A stretch of 64,000 bases of DNA from Salmonella enterica subsp. houtenae serovar Houten (GTDB lineage Bacteria; Pseudomonadota; Gammaproteobacteria; Enterobacterales; Enterobacteriaceae), in assembly GCA_900478215.1 (NCBI GenBank), contig LS483478.1, positions 930,001 through 994,000 of the forward strand. Direction: 5' to 3'. A model generated the notes under the pieces. The model saw only the letters and a program-made list of their open reading frames with translations. It had not been told where the DNA came from and made no database searches. Position numbers and translations under genes: made by a program. This document shows positions 55,786 to 64,000 of this stretch, piece after piece. Position 1 is the stretch's first letter. Every line of letters starts with the position of its first letter.

Positions 55786-56352
55786 ATGTACGCACGCTAT
55801 GCTGGTTTGATCTTTGATATGGACGGTACTCTCCTGGATACCGAACCAACGCATCGCAAAGCGTGGCGTGAGGTTTTGGGGCGCTATGGTCTTCGTTTTG
55901 ATGAACAGGCGATGGTCGCGCTTAACGGTTCGCCAACCTGGCTTATCGCCCAGTCAATCATTGAGCTTAACCATGCCGATCTTGATCCCCTGTCACTGGC
56001 GCGTGAGAAAACCGACGCGGTAAAAAGCATCCTGCTGGACTGCGTAGAACCACTGCCGTTGGTTGAGGTGGTCAAAGCGTGGCATGGACGGCGTCCCATG
56101 TCGATCGGTACCGGTAGCGAAAGCGCCATTGCGGAGGCCTTGTTAGCGCATTTGGGGCTGCGTCATTATTTTGATGCGGTTGTGGCGGCAGATCATGTAC
56201 AGCATCACAAACCCGCGCCTGATACCTTCTTACTGTGCGCGCAGCGGATGGGCGTCATGCCGACGCAGTGCGTGGTATTTGAAGATGCCGATTTTGGTTT
56301 ACAGGCGGCGCGGGCGGCGGGAATGGATGCCGTGGATGTCCGACTATTGTGA
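55786..56352 (+). CDS. yqaB: YqaB sugar-phosphate phosphatase
   Basis: YqaB (188 residues) is a HAD-like phosphatase active on fructose 1-phosphate in E. coli. The motifs are DMDGTLLDTEP (about 11-21), the Ser/Thr region SIGTGSES, the Lys in HHKPAPDTF and the acidic VVFEDADFG. The start is ATG 55786 (MYARYAGLIF); the frame is open upstream through the tRNA repeats. The stop overlaps the yqaA start. Confidence 0.94.
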   Translation: MYARYAGLIFDMDGTLLDTEPTHRKAWREVLGRYGLRFDEQAMVALNGSPTWLIAQSIIELNHADLDPLSLAREKTDAVKSILLDCVEPLPLVEVVKAWHGRRPMSIGTGSESAIAEALLAHLGLRHYFDAVVAADHVQHHKPAPDTFLLCAQRMGVMPTQCVVFEDADFGLQAARAAGMDAVDVRLL

Positions 56353-56774
56353 GTGACGCACTGTCGCTCCTGTCTCTGTTTACCAGTAGTTTTCTCAGCG
56401 CTACGCTGTTACCCGGTAATTCTGAGGTGGTTTTGGTTGCTATGCTGATCTCCGGAGTCAGTCATCCTTGGGTCTTAGTCTTAACAGCAACAATGGGTAA
56501 TAGCCTTGGAGGGGTAACTAACGTTATTCTTGGGCGTTTCTTTCCGCTGCGCAAAACGTCGCGCTGGCAAGAAAAAGCGACTGGTTGGCTAAAGCGTTAT
56601 GGCGCAGCCACACTATTATTAAGCTGGATGCCGGTCATCGGTGATTTGTTGTGCCTGTTAGCGGGATGGATGCGCATCCCGTGGGGGCAGACGATCTTTT
56701 TTTTGTGTCTTGGTAAGGCGCTGCGCTATGTTGCGCTCGCAGCGGCGACGGTTCAGGGCATGATGTGGTGGTAA
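56349..56774 (+). CDS. yqaA: YqaA inner-membrane protein
   Basis: YqaA (141 residues) is a small DedA/SNARE-associated-type membrane protein with about three hydrophobic segments, including the ATLLPGNSEVVLVAMLISG and SWMPVIGDLLCLLAG motifs. The start is GTG 56349, overlapping the yqaB stop by four bases. The function is unknown. Confidence 0.92.
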   Translation: MSDALSLLSLFTSSFLSATLLPGNSEVVLVAMLISGVSHPWVLVLTATMGNSLGGVTNVILGRFFPLRKTSRWQEKATGWLKRYGAATLLLSWMPVIGDLLCLLAGWMRIPWGQTIFFLCLGKALRYVALAAATVQGMMWW

Positions 56775-56850
56775 TAATTGTAGGTTTGGCATGCATAGCC
56801 GCCATTACAGTTATGCTTATTAAAACGATTTTGACAGGCGGGAGGTCAAT

Positions 56851-58407
56851 TTGATCCCGGACGTATCACAGGCTCTGGCCTGGCTGGAAAAACATCCTCA
56901 GGTGTTAAAGGGGATACAGCGCGGGTTAGAGCGCGAAACGCTGCGTGTAAATGCTGATGGCACGCTGGCGACAACAGGTCATCCTGAAGCGTTAGGTTCA
57001 GCGCTGACCCATAAATGGATTACCACGGATTTTGCGGAAGCTCTACTGGAGTTTATTACGCCAGTCGATGGCGATATCCAGCATATGCTCACCTTTATGC
57101 GCGATCTCCACCGGTATACGGCCAGGAAACTGGGCGATGAGCGGATGTGGCCATTAAGTATGCCCTGCTATATTGCGGAAGGGCAGGACATAGAGCTGGC
57201 GCAGTACGGCACATCAAATACGGGGCGCTTTAAGACGCTCTATCGTGAAGGGCTGAAAAATCGTTATGGCGCTTTGATGCAAACCATCTCCGGCGTACAT
57301 TACAATTTTTCATTACCGATGGCATTCTGGCAGGCGAAATGCGGCGTTACGGAAGGCGAAGCGGCAAAAGAAAAAATTTCTGCCGGCTATTTCCGCCTGA
57401 TTCGCAACTATTATCGTTTTGGCTGGGTCATCCCCTATCTGTTTGGCGCCTCTCCGGCCATTTGTTCCTCTTTCCTGCAAGGAAAGCCAACCACATTACC
57501 GTTTGAAAAAACGGACTGCGGCATGTACTACCTGCCATATGCGACGTCGCTGCGTTTAAGTGATTTGGGCTATACCAATAAGTCGCAAAGCAATCTGGGT
57601 ATTACGTTTAACGATCTCCATGAATATGTTGCAGGTCTGAAGCGGGCGATTAAAACGCCGTCAGAAGAGTATGCGCGGATTGGTCTGGAAAAAGACGGTA
57701 AGCGGCTACAGATTAACAGCAACGTTCTGCAAATTGAAAATGAGCTGTACGCGCCCATTCGTCCCAAGCGCGTGACGCGCAGCGGCGAATCGCCTTCAGA
57801 TGCGCTGTTACGCGGCGGTATTGAGTATATTGAAGTACGCTCTCTGGATATCAATCCATTTTCACCGATCGGCGTGGATGAACAGCAGGTGCGTTTCCTC
57901 GATCTCTTTATGGTCTGGTGCGTACTGGCCGACGCGCCGGAGATGAGCAGCAGCGAGCTACTGTGCACGCGCGCCAATTGGAATCGCGTTATTCTGGAAG
58001 GCCGTAAACCAGGCCTTACCCTGGGGATTGGCTGTGAAACTGCGCAGTTCCCGCTGCCTAAAGTAGGGAAAGATCTCTTCCACGATCTGAAACGCGTGGC
58101 GCAAACGCTGGACAGTATCCACGGGGGAGAGGATTATCAGAAAGTATGCGACGAACTGGTTGCCTGTTTTGATAACCCGGAGCTGACGTTCTCCGCACGT
58201 ATTCTGCGCTCAATGATCGATACCGGCATTGGCGGCACCGGGAAAGCGCTCGGCGAGGCTTACCGTAATCTGTTACGCGAAGAGTCGCTGGAGATTTTGC
58301 AGGAAGAAGAGTTTATCGCTGAACGTGACGCTTCAGTACGTCGTCAGCAGGAGATTGAGGCGGCGGATACCGAGCCGTTTGCCGCGTGGCTTGCAAAGCA
58401 CGCCTGA
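56851..58407 (+). CDS. gshA: Glutamate-cysteine ligase
   Basis: GshA (518 residues) makes gamma-glutamylcysteine, the first step of glutathione synthesis. The start is TTG 56851 (MIPDVSQALAW) after GGGAGG, as in E. coli. Conserved segments include the RGLERETLRV Glu region near residue 27, SGVHYNFS and EVRSLDINPF. Confidence 0.97.
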   Translation: MIPDVSQALAWLEKHPQVLKGIQRGLERETLRVNADGTLATTGHPEALGSALTHKWITTDFAEALLEFITPVDGDIQHMLTFMRDLHRYTARKLGDERMWPLSMPCYIAEGQDIELAQYGTSNTGRFKTLYREGLKNRYGALMQTISGVHYNFSLPMAFWQAKCGVTEGEAAKEKISAGYFRLIRNYYRFGWVIPYLFGASPAICSSFLQGKPTTLPFEKTDCGMYYLPYATSLRLSDLGYTNKSQSNLGITFNDLHEYVAGLKRAIKTPSEEYARIGLEKDGKRLQINSNVLQIENELYAPIRPKRVTRSGESPSDALLRGGIEYIEVRSLDINPFSPIGVDEQQVRFLDLFMVWCVLADAPEMSSSELLCTRANWNRVILEGRKPGLTLGIGCETAQFPLPKVGKDLFHDLKRVAQTLDSIHGGEDYQKVCDELVACFDNPELTFSARILRSMIDTGIGGTGKALGEAYRNLLREESLEILQEEEFIAERDASVRRQQEIEAADTEPFAAWLAKHA

Positions 58408-58416
58408 CCCAAAAGA

Positions 58417-58489
58417 AAAAGGCCACTCACAGAGTGGCCAAAATTTCATCACTGAAAACAGGGATGATGATAACAAATGCGCGTCTTTC
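58417..58489 (-). ncRNA. micA: MicA sRNA
   Basis: On the - strand the sequence starts GAAAGACGCGCATTTGTTAT and ends in GGCCACTC-TGT-GAGTGGCC with TTTTT, about 73 bases, as in MicA. Its 5' part base-pairs with ompA and other porin mRNAs with Hfq. A sigma-E-like promoter (TGAACTC, 16 bases, TCTGA) lies just upstream. It sits divergently next to luxS, as in E. coli. Confidence 0.93.
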
Positions 58490-58556
58490 ATATAATCAGA
58501 CTCGCCCCGGAACAAAGAGTTCAGTTTATTTTTAAAAAATTATCGGAGGTGACTAA

Positions 58557-59072
58557 ATGCCATTGTTAGATAGCTTCGCAGTCGATCATACCCGGATGCA
58601 AGCGCCGGCGGTACGCGTGGCAAAAACGATGAATACCCCGCACGGCGATACCATCACCGTTTTCGATCTGCGTTTCTGCGTCCCGAATAAAGAAGTGATG
58701 CCGGAAAAAGGGATTCATACTCTTGAGCACCTGTTTGCTGGCTTTATGCGCGATCACCTCAACGGCAACGGCGTAGAGATTATTGATATCTCGCCGATGG
58801 GCTGCCGCACCGGTTTCTATATGAGTCTGATCGGTACGCCTGACGAGCAGCGCGTTGCTGATGCGTGGAAAGCGGCAATGGCCGACGTACTGAAAGTGCA
58901 GGATCAAAACCAGATCCCGGAATTAAACGTCTACCAGTGCGGTACCTGGCAGATGCACTCCCTGAAGGAAGCGCAGGAAATCGCCCGCCATATTCTGGAC
59001 GGTGATATTCGCGTGAATAACAATACCGAGCTGGCGCTGCCGAAAGAGAAGTTGCAGGAATTGCACATTTAG
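58557..59072 (+). CDS. luxS: LuxS S-ribosylhomocysteine lyase
   Basis: LuxS (171 residues) cleaves S-ribosylhomocysteine to homocysteine and DPD, the AI-2 precursor. The metal ligands are His54 and His58 (HTLEH) and Cys128 (CGTWQMHS); Glu57 and Cys83 (GCRTGFYM) are catalytic. ATCGGAGGTGACTAA precedes ATG 58557. Confidence 0.97.
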   Translation: MPLLDSFAVDHTRMQAPAVRVAKTMNTPHGDTITVFDLRFCVPNKEVMPEKGIHTLEHLFAGFMRDHLNGNGVEIIDISPMGCRTGFYMSLIGTPDEQRVADAWKAAMADVLKVQDQNQIPELNVYQCGTWQMHSLKEAQEIARHILDGDIRVNNNTELALPKEKLQELHI

Positions 59073-59084
59073 TCGTGCCCTTAC

Positions 59085-59170
59085 TGCCCGGTGGCGCTAA
59101 CGCTTACCGGGCCTACATATTGGGCAAGTGCTGCGTAGGCCGGGTAAGGCAAGGCCGCCATCCGGCATAA
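59085..59170. repeat. REP/BIME after luxS
   Basis: Paired units (GCCCGGTGGCGCTAACGCTT ... GTAGGCCGGGTAAGGCAAGG ... GCCATCCGGCA) in the luxS-emrB spacer. Confidence 0.75.
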
Positions 59171-59181
59171 CTTCCCGGCGC

Positions 59182-59214
59182 AAAAAAAGCCAGTTCATAT
59201 GAACTGGCTTTTTT
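59182..59214. terminator. Bidirectional terminator luxS/emrB
   Basis: AAAAAAAGCCAGTTCAT and its inverse ATGAACTGGCTTTTTT give a stem with T-runs on both strands between convergent luxS and emrB. Confidence 0.9.
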
Positions 59215-59215
59215 A

Positions 59216-60754
59216 TTAGTGCGCGCCGCCGCCGCCGCCACCTGCGCCGAACGGCGGTTTCGCGAACCAGACCAGGCCGAGCAGCACCAGGAATATCCCG
59301 GCTGACATCCAGAAAATTTCATTGGCGGAAATAATCAGCCCCTGATTCGTGATCTGCTGGGCTATCCAGCCTGACGCCTGTTGGTGCGTCATCCCTAAGC
59401 CTTCCAGCTTATCGTACATAGCCTGAGCGTTTGGATTATACGCCGTGACCGACTCCGTTAGCTGAGCATGGTGTAGCGACTCACGATCGGTCCACATGGT
59501 GGTGGTAATCGAGGTGCCGATTGACCCTGCCAGCGTTCGCGTGAAGTTCGACAGGCTTGATGCCGCCGCCAGCCGCTCGGGCGGTAGCCCGGAGAGCGTA
59601 ATGGTCGTCAGCGGCATAAAGAAGCAGGCGACGGCAAATCCCTGAATAAACTGCGGCCATGCGGAAGCGCCGAAATCCATACCCGGTTCGAACGTCCAGG
59701 CGCGCCAGTAAAAACAAACGGCGTACATAATGAAGCTGAACGTGACCAGCCTGCGCATATCCAGTTTATGCGCGAAGCGTCCGATAATCGGCGACAAAAT
59801 TACCGGAATAATGCCGACTGGCGCCGACGCCAGACCTGCCCACGTTGCGGTATAGCCGTACACTTCTTGCAAAAGCTGCGGCAGTAGAACAATGGCGCCG
59901 AAATAGAGCATATAGGCAAGGCTGATGCACAAGCAGCCGATAGTGAAGTTACGCGATTTAAAAAGAGAGAGATCGACGATAGGGTGATCGTCGGTCAGTT
60001 CCCAGACGATCAGGAAACTGATGGCGATGACGGCGACCACGGTCAGGATGATAATTTCCTGCGAGGAGAACCAGTCCAGCTCTTTACCGCGATCGAGCAT
60101 GATTTGCAGGCTGCCGATGCCAATCACCAGTAGCGCCAGACCGACGGCGTCAATACGTCGCCGTTCGGTATGCGTCTCACGTCCGCGCAGCGTGTGTAAC
60201 GTCATCAGGACGACGGCAACGCCAATCGGCACGTTGATGAAGAAAATCCATCCCCAATGGTAATTATCACTGATGTAGCCCCCCAGAATCGGGCCGCAAA
60301 TCGGCGCGACAATGACGGTCATTGACCAGAGCGCCAGCGCAATGGAGCGCTTCGCAGGCGGATAGTTATTCAGCAGCAGGCTTTGCGAGAGCGGAATCAA
60401 CGGCCCGGCGACCACGCCCTGCACCACGCGGAAGAAGATCAGCATATTCAGGCTGCTGGATACGCCGCAGGCCCAGGAGGCCGCGGCAAAGGCCACCGTT
60501 GACCACATGAACAGTTTGACTTCGCCAAAGCGTTTTGCCAGCCAGCCGGTTAAGGGAATCGAGATGGCGTTCGCCACCCCGAAAGAGGTGATAACCCATG
60601 TCCCCTGGCTTAGGGAAGAACCCAGATTCCCGGCGATGGTGGGAATCGCCACGTTGGCAATGGTGGAGTCCAGCACCTGCATGAATGTCGCCAGCGACAG
60701 CGCGATCGTCATGATGACGAGCTGCGCGCCTTCCAGCGGTTTTTGCTGTTGCAT
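59216..60754 (-). CDS. emrB: EmrB multidrug MFS exporter
   Basis: EmrB (512 residues from ATG 60754, MQQQKPLEGAQL) is a 14-helix DHA2-family proton antiporter that works with EmrA and TolC to expel CCCP, nalidixic acid and other hydrophobics. Motif C (APICGPILGGYISDNYHWGW) near residues 150-170 and the DSTIANVAIPTI start are present. The C-terminus is glycine-rich (GAGGGGGGAH). It lies 16 bases after emrA. Confidence 0.97.
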   Translation of the reverse strand: MQQQKPLEGAQLVIMTIALSLATFMQVLDSTIANVAIPTIAGNLGSSLSQGTWVITSFGVANAISIPLTGWLAKRFGEVKLFMWSTVAFAAASWACGVSSSLNMLIFFRVVQGVVAGPLIPLSQSLLLNNYPPAKRSIALALWSMTVIVAPICGPILGGYISDNYHWGWIFFINVPIGVAVVLMTLHTLRGRETHTERRRIDAVGLALLVIGIGSLQIMLDRGKELDWFSSQEIIILTVVAVIAISFLIVWELTDDHPIVDLSLFKSRNFTIGCLCISLAYMLYFGAIVLLPQLLQEVYGYTATWAGLASAPVGIIPVILSPIIGRFAHKLDMRRLVTFSFIMYAVCFYWRAWTFEPGMDFGASAWPQFIQGFAVACFFMPLTTITLSGLPPERLAAASSLSNFTRTLAGSIGTSITTTMWTDRESLHHAQLTESVTAYNPNAQAMYDKLEGLGMTHQQASGWIAQQITNQGLIISANEIFWMSAGIFLVLLGLVWFAKPPFGAGGGGGGAH

Positions 60755-60770
60755 CACACGCACCTCAGGA

Positions 60771-61943
60771 TTAACCCGCGTTAGCCTGTACGATGTCGTC
60801 GATCAGTTTATTGACCGGCGCGAGATTAATTTCGCGTGCGTTACTTTCGGCAACCGGCGTCGTTCGTACCTGGCTGGCCAGTACCTGACCGTCGCGATTA
60901 GCGGTATCCACGGTTACCAGCGTCGATAAACCAATACGCAGCGGATGTTGTTCTAACTGGCGGGCGTCCAGTTCGACGCGTACCGGCAGACGTTGAACCA
61001 CTTTAATCCAGTTACCTGTCGCATTTTGCGCTGGCAGCAGAGAAAAGGCGCTGCCTGTCCCCATATCCAGACCGACGACTTTACCGGTATATTTTACGTC
61101 GTCGCCATAAATATCAGTAATAATCGTGACTGGCTGTCCAATGCGCATATTCGCTAATTGGGTCTCTTTAAAGTTAGCGTCCACCCACAGATCGGTGGCA
61201 GGTACGACGGCCATCAGCGGCGTGGTGGGGCTGATCTGCGCGCCAGGCTGAACGGCGCGGCGGGAGACATAACCGGTCATTGGACTGACGATGCGGGTAC
61301 GCTCCAGCGCCAGCCAGGCGTTACGCACTTCGGTCGCTGCTTGTTGAACCGCAGGCTGATCTTCCAGTTTACTGTTGAGTATCATTGCCTGATTGGCATT
61401 GTACTGTTGAATGGCGACATCCAGCTGTGCCTGTGCGCTGGCGACGGCATCGCGGGCGTGTTGCAGCTCTTCACGGCCAATAAGATTGGCGTTACCCAGC
61501 GGCACACGGCGGTTAAGGTCGCTTTGCGCTTGCGCCAGGGCGGTTTTTTGCACGTCGATATTCGCCTGCAACTGCTTGCTGTTAATCATCAACTGGTGCG
61601 TCTGGCGCACGCTGGAGGCCAGCGCCGTTTTGGCTTTTTCAAACGCCTGCCTGGCGTCGGTCTGATCGAGCGTGACCAGAACATCGCCCTCTTTTACAAA
61701 GTCGGTGTTATCAGCCCAGACTTTCGTCACGCTGCCTGACACTTGCGCCATGATTTGAACCTGGTTCCCTGCCACGTAAGCATCATCTGTCTCTTCAATA
61801 TGACGCAATACTAAAAACCAATAAATTCCATATGCCACGGCAATAATAATAAAGAGCAAGGTAAGAAGTAGCAGCGCTGTTTTGCGTTTGCCTTTCTTCT
61901 TAGCTGATTGCTGCGGGGTTTGGATCTCCGCATTTTCGCTCAT
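60771..61943 (-). CDS. emrA: EmrA membrane fusion protein
   Basis: EmrA (390 residues from ATG 61943, MSENAEIQTP) is the periplasmic adaptor of EmrAB-TolC. It has a basic N-terminus, one membrane helix (about 25-46), biotinyl-lipoyl-like halves (about 60-95 and 205-240) and a coiled-coil hairpin (about 95-200). GGAG precedes the start; the extra nine codons upstream are not conserved. Confidence 0.96.
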   Translation of the reverse strand: MSENAEIQTPQQSAKKKGKRKTALLLLTLLFIIIAVAYGIYWFLVLRHIEETDDAYVAGNQVQIMAQVSGSVTKVWADNTDFVKEGDVLVTLDQTDARQAFEKAKTALASSVRQTHQLMINSKQLQANIDVQKTALAQAQSDLNRRVPLGNANLIGREELQHARDAVASAQAQLDVAIQQYNANQAMILNSKLEDQPAVQQAATEVRNAWLALERTRIVSPMTGYVSRRAVQPGAQISPTTPLMAVVPATDLWVDANFKETQLANMRIGQPVTIITDIYGDDVKYTGKVVGLDMGTGSAFSLLPAQNATGNWIKVVQRLPVRVELDARQLEQHPLRIGLSTLVTVDTANRDGQVLASQVRTTPVAESNAREINLAPVNKLIDDIVQANAG

Positions 61944-62069
61944 GTTGTTCTCCACGATCTTATTATTCACATCGGCTGAGCCGACCTGTTGTCAGAAAGG
62001 CCAGCAGTAACACATGCTGGCCTGTCCGCTTTCCTGTTTTTAATCTGGATTTTTGAGCGGGTCGGCGTG

Positions 62070-62600
62070 TTAGCGCAGCGCCTCAAGAACGGTGCCTTCC
62101 TGCTCCATTTGATCAAGACGCGTCAGGAGTTTACGAGTGATGTGCTCAAGTTGATCTTTTTCGGCTGTGCTAAGTGATGACCAGAGTTGATGCAGACAAT
62201 GATGCTGAGGAGGAAGCACTTCTTGCAAAAATGCCTGACCTTTCTCCGTTAATTGCAGATGCAAGCAACGGCGGTCGTTATCGCTCTCACGACGCTCAAT
62301 CCAGCCTCGTTTTTCCAGTTCATCTGCAATGCGCGTCGCATTGGTGCGAGATGAACCCAGCGCGCAGCTTAATTCAGACGGCTGAATACTGTGGTTTTCC
62401 TGAGACTCCAGCGTAATCAACGCCATAAACAACGTCTCGTTAATCCCTTGAGCCTTAAGCATTTTATTGCGGTTTTCCAGCAGTTTGCCCTGCATGTGCA
62501 TACAAAGGCGGGTCAAAAGAATTTCCTGGTAAGGGAAGTCTTCGTGACGGCTGGCGCGAAATTTTAGCATTTGTTCAATGGGCGTAAACGAACTATCCAT
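62070..62600 (-). CDS. emrR: EmrR (MprA) MarR-type repressor
   Basis: EmrR (176 residues) is a MarR-family repressor of emrRAB, released by ligands such as uncouplers and salicylate. The winged helix is at about residues 70-125 (SELSCALGSSRTNATRIADE then EKRGWIERRESDNDRR). It is the first gene of the operon. Confidence 0.97.
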   Translation of the reverse strand: MDSSFTPIEQMLKFRASRHEDFPYQEILLTRLCMHMQGKLLENRNKMLKAQGINETLFMALITLESQENHSIQPSELSCALGSSRTNATRIADELEKRGWIERRESDNDRRCLHLQLTEKGQAFLQEVLPPQHHCLHQLWSSLSTAEKDQLEHITRKLLTRLDQMEQEGTVLEALR

Positions 62601-62689
62601 TTGGGCATGACCTCATTAATTTCAGCCGATATAGTAACGACAGTGACAAATAAAGTAAATGTATTATTAAATCAAAATTATTCTTTCAG

Positions 62690-62971
62690 ACTATAAAACA
62701 GACAATGATACGCAGACTGAGGCGCCAGTGGGTACATTGGGCCAGTAAAGCGCCGCCTGTAGCGAATCCAGGAATGATGAGAAAAGCGTGGGCGCCTGCA
62801 TGAAAAAGACACAAGAAAACGATAAGCGAGAGGGGCGAAAGCCTGTAAAATGGCCTTACAACCCAATGCAAAAGCCACCGGAATATCATGAATAGCTATC
62901 GGTGAACGACCTTCAAATCCTTGAATGGGCGCCATTGGCCTGGGAGCAGATGGGAGGGCAGGGCTTTCCAT
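62690..62971 (-). pseudogene. ygaZ: ygaZ remnant (decayed)
   Basis: Read on the - strand from ATG 62971, the start MESPALPSAPRP and the segment HDIPVAFALGCKAILQAFAP resemble the start of E. coli YgaZ (MESP...; IPVAFAFG...). The match then changes to the neighbouring frame at about 62800, where HAGAHAFLIIPGFATGGALL resembles YgaZ YAGASQFVITAMLAAGSSL. So only about the first 280 bases of the roughly 735-base ygaZ survive, with a frameshift. ygaH is absent. In E. coli ygaZH (L-valine exporter) lies exactly here, upstream of mprA/emrR. Confidence 0.75.
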
Positions 62972-63042
62972 AAAATTATATTATTCTTCACCGATATAAA
63001 AATAACCATGATAAATGAATAGTATAACCTTAACAGACTGGG

Positions 63043-63068
63043 AAGCTCCTTAACACCCTAAGGAGCTT
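63043..63068 (-). terminator. Hairpin after ygaY
   Basis: AAGCTCCTTA and TAAGGAGCTT form a perfect 10-bp stem with a 6-base loop, 28 bases beyond the MFS gene stop. No clear T-run follows on the - strand. Confidence 0.4.
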
Positions 63069-63095
63069 AAACAAAGGTAAACGCTCACTATCCGC

Positions 63096-64000
63096 TTAAT
63101 TTACGGCTTCCTGTCGGTGAAAACCTCGCCACCAGACCAGTAAATTAAGTAGGGCTACCATGACACCCGCCAGACAAACGCCGGCCCAGCCGGCATGTTG
63201 CCAGGCGGAGGCGGAAATCAGCGAACCCGCGGCGCCGCCGATAAAGTAGCTGGTCATATAGCCGGCGGTGAGCCGATTACGCGCATCCGGATGCAAACGA
63301 TAGATGACCGTTTGATTGGTGATATGTACGCCCTGAACCGTGAGATCCAGTACCAGAATACCAATAATGAGCGCCAGTACCGAGGTGTGTCCAAGCCAGA
63401 TAGCCAGCCAGGAGAGTAACAGCAGCAGTAAGCCGATCGTGGTGGTGAGGTGAGATTTACCTTTATCAGCAAATCCGCCAGCCGGACGCGCGCCCAACGC
63501 GCCGGCGGCCCCCGCCAGGCCAAACAGGCCTATCATCCCCTCAGAATAGCTAAACGGCGGCGCGGCGAGCAAAAAGGCCATTGACGTCCAGAGGATGCTG
63601 AAATTAGCAAAGGTCAGACAGCCCAGCAGCGCGCGGGTACGCAGCAGCTTATCGTGAATAAACAGGCTGAATACGGAACCCAACAGTTGCGGGTAGTTAA
63701 GATGGGTGTCGGATTTGAGCTTTGGCAACCCGCGCCACAATGCGACGGCCATCAGCGCCATCAGCGCCGACGCTACCCAAAATACGGTGCGCCAGCCGCC
63801 GAGGTTTGCCAGCAGTCCGGCGACCGTTCGCGCCAGCAGGATCCCCAGCAACAGGCCGCTCATAATGGTGCCGACCACTTTACCGCGGGTGTCGGGCGTC
63901 GCAAGCGTGGCGGCCAGCGGAACCAGAATCTGCGCCACCACGGAGAACAACCCGGTTAAGGCCGTTCCGAGGATCATCATGCTAAGCGACTGACTACTGG
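63096..64000 (-). CDS. ygaY: MFS transporter YgaY, N-terminus beyond window
   Basis: The frame is open from the window edge to the stop at 63096, covering the last 301 or so residues of an MFS transporter of about 390. The ATG at 63980 is internal. Around eight hydrophobic helices and the motif A-like GGFADKGKSH are visible. The location between proVWX (expected beyond the edge) and emrR identifies it with E. coli ygaY, which is a pseudogene in E. coli K-12; this copy appears intact. Its substrate is unknown. Confidence 0.85.
   Translation of the reverse strand, partial: SSQSLSMMILGTALTGLFSVVAQILVPLAATLATPDTRGKVVGTIMSGLLLGILLARTVAGLLANLGGWRTVFWVASALMALMAVALWRGLPKLKSDTHLNYPQLLGSVFSLFIHDKLLRTRALLGCLTFANFSILWTSMAFLLAAPPFSYSEGMIGLFGLAGAAGALGARPAGGFADKGKSHLTTTIGLLLLLLSWLAIWLGHTSVLALIIGILVLDLTVQGVHITNQTVIYRLHPDARNRLTAGYMTSYFIGGAAGSLISASAWQHAGWAGVCLAGVMVALLNLLVWWRGFHRQEAVN

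Noticed and set aside
62678..62971. 97-residue ORF as a real gene
   Set aside because: Similarity to YgaZ switches frame within it, so it is better read as a pseudogene fragment.

Overview
The window is a chromosomal segment of a Salmonella. It carries the sipC-to-sitA part of Salmonella pathogenicity island 1 (SPI-1, positions 1 to about 16,600), the sit metal transporter, and then a long stretch of backbone in the usual enterobacterial order: ygbA-fhlA-hypEDCBA-hycABCDEFGHI-hydN-hypF-norWVR-gutQ-srlR-gutM-srlD-srlB-srlE-srlA-mltB-pncC-recA-recX-alaS-csrA-tRNA(Ser)-4 x tRNA(Arg)-yqaB-yqaA-gshA-luxS-emrB-emrA-emrR-ygaY. The SPI-1 proteins are recognisable but differ at many positions from the S. 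Typhimurium sequences I remember (SipD, SipA, SptP, PrgI). avrA is missing and SptP has no tyrosine phosphatase domain. This points to a divergent lineage such as S. bongori or a non-I subspecies; I cannot fix the species from the sequence alone.

Region 1 (1-5414, + strand) is the effector/translocon end of SPI-1: the sipC tail, sipD, sipA, the acyl-carrier-like iacP, a small unknown ORF, chaperone sicP and a GAP-only sptP. Region 2 (5533-9725, - strand) holds iagB-hilA and hilD, with a gene-free 1.1 kb hilA/hilD spacer that contains the hilA control region and the long hilD 3' UTR with its terminator. Region 3 (10041-14234, + strand) is prgHIJK-orgABC, which encodes the inner ring, needle, inner rod and sorting platform. 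It has a HilA box in front of it. hilC and sprB follow. Together HilD and HilC drive hilA, HilA drives prg/org, and IagB opens the peptidoglycan for the secretion apparatus.

Region 4 (16885-20316, - strand) is sitABCD (Mn/Fe import) behind MntR and Fur sites, next to the NO-regulated ygbA with an NsrR site. Region 5 (20904-38028) is the formate hydrogenlyase regulon: activator FhlA, Hyp maturation proteins, hydrogenase-3 (Hyc), HydN and HypF, with sigma-54 promoters and repeated FhlA-type upstream motifs. Region 6 (38131-42405) is the anaerobic NO reductase norVW with its divergent activator norR, a sigma-54 promoter and three GT-N7-AC sites. Region 7 (42402-47460) is the sorbitol (srl/gut) PTS operon, carrying an ERIC and a REP element inside it.

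Region 8 (47714-64000) is housekeeping: mltB, pncC, the LexA-controlled recA-recX, alaS, csrA, five tRNAs with unusual tRNA-tail-bearing repeats, gshA, the sRNA micA, luxS, the emrRAB multidrug efflux locus, a decayed ygaZ fragment and an MFS transporter cut by the window edge. I see no insertion sequence, phage or CRISPR array. This is known biology overall. The points worth checking are the GAP-only SptP with a shifted start, the block shared upstream of hilA and hilD, the sprB upstream palindromic element, the tRNA-Arg tail repeats and the ygaZ remnant.
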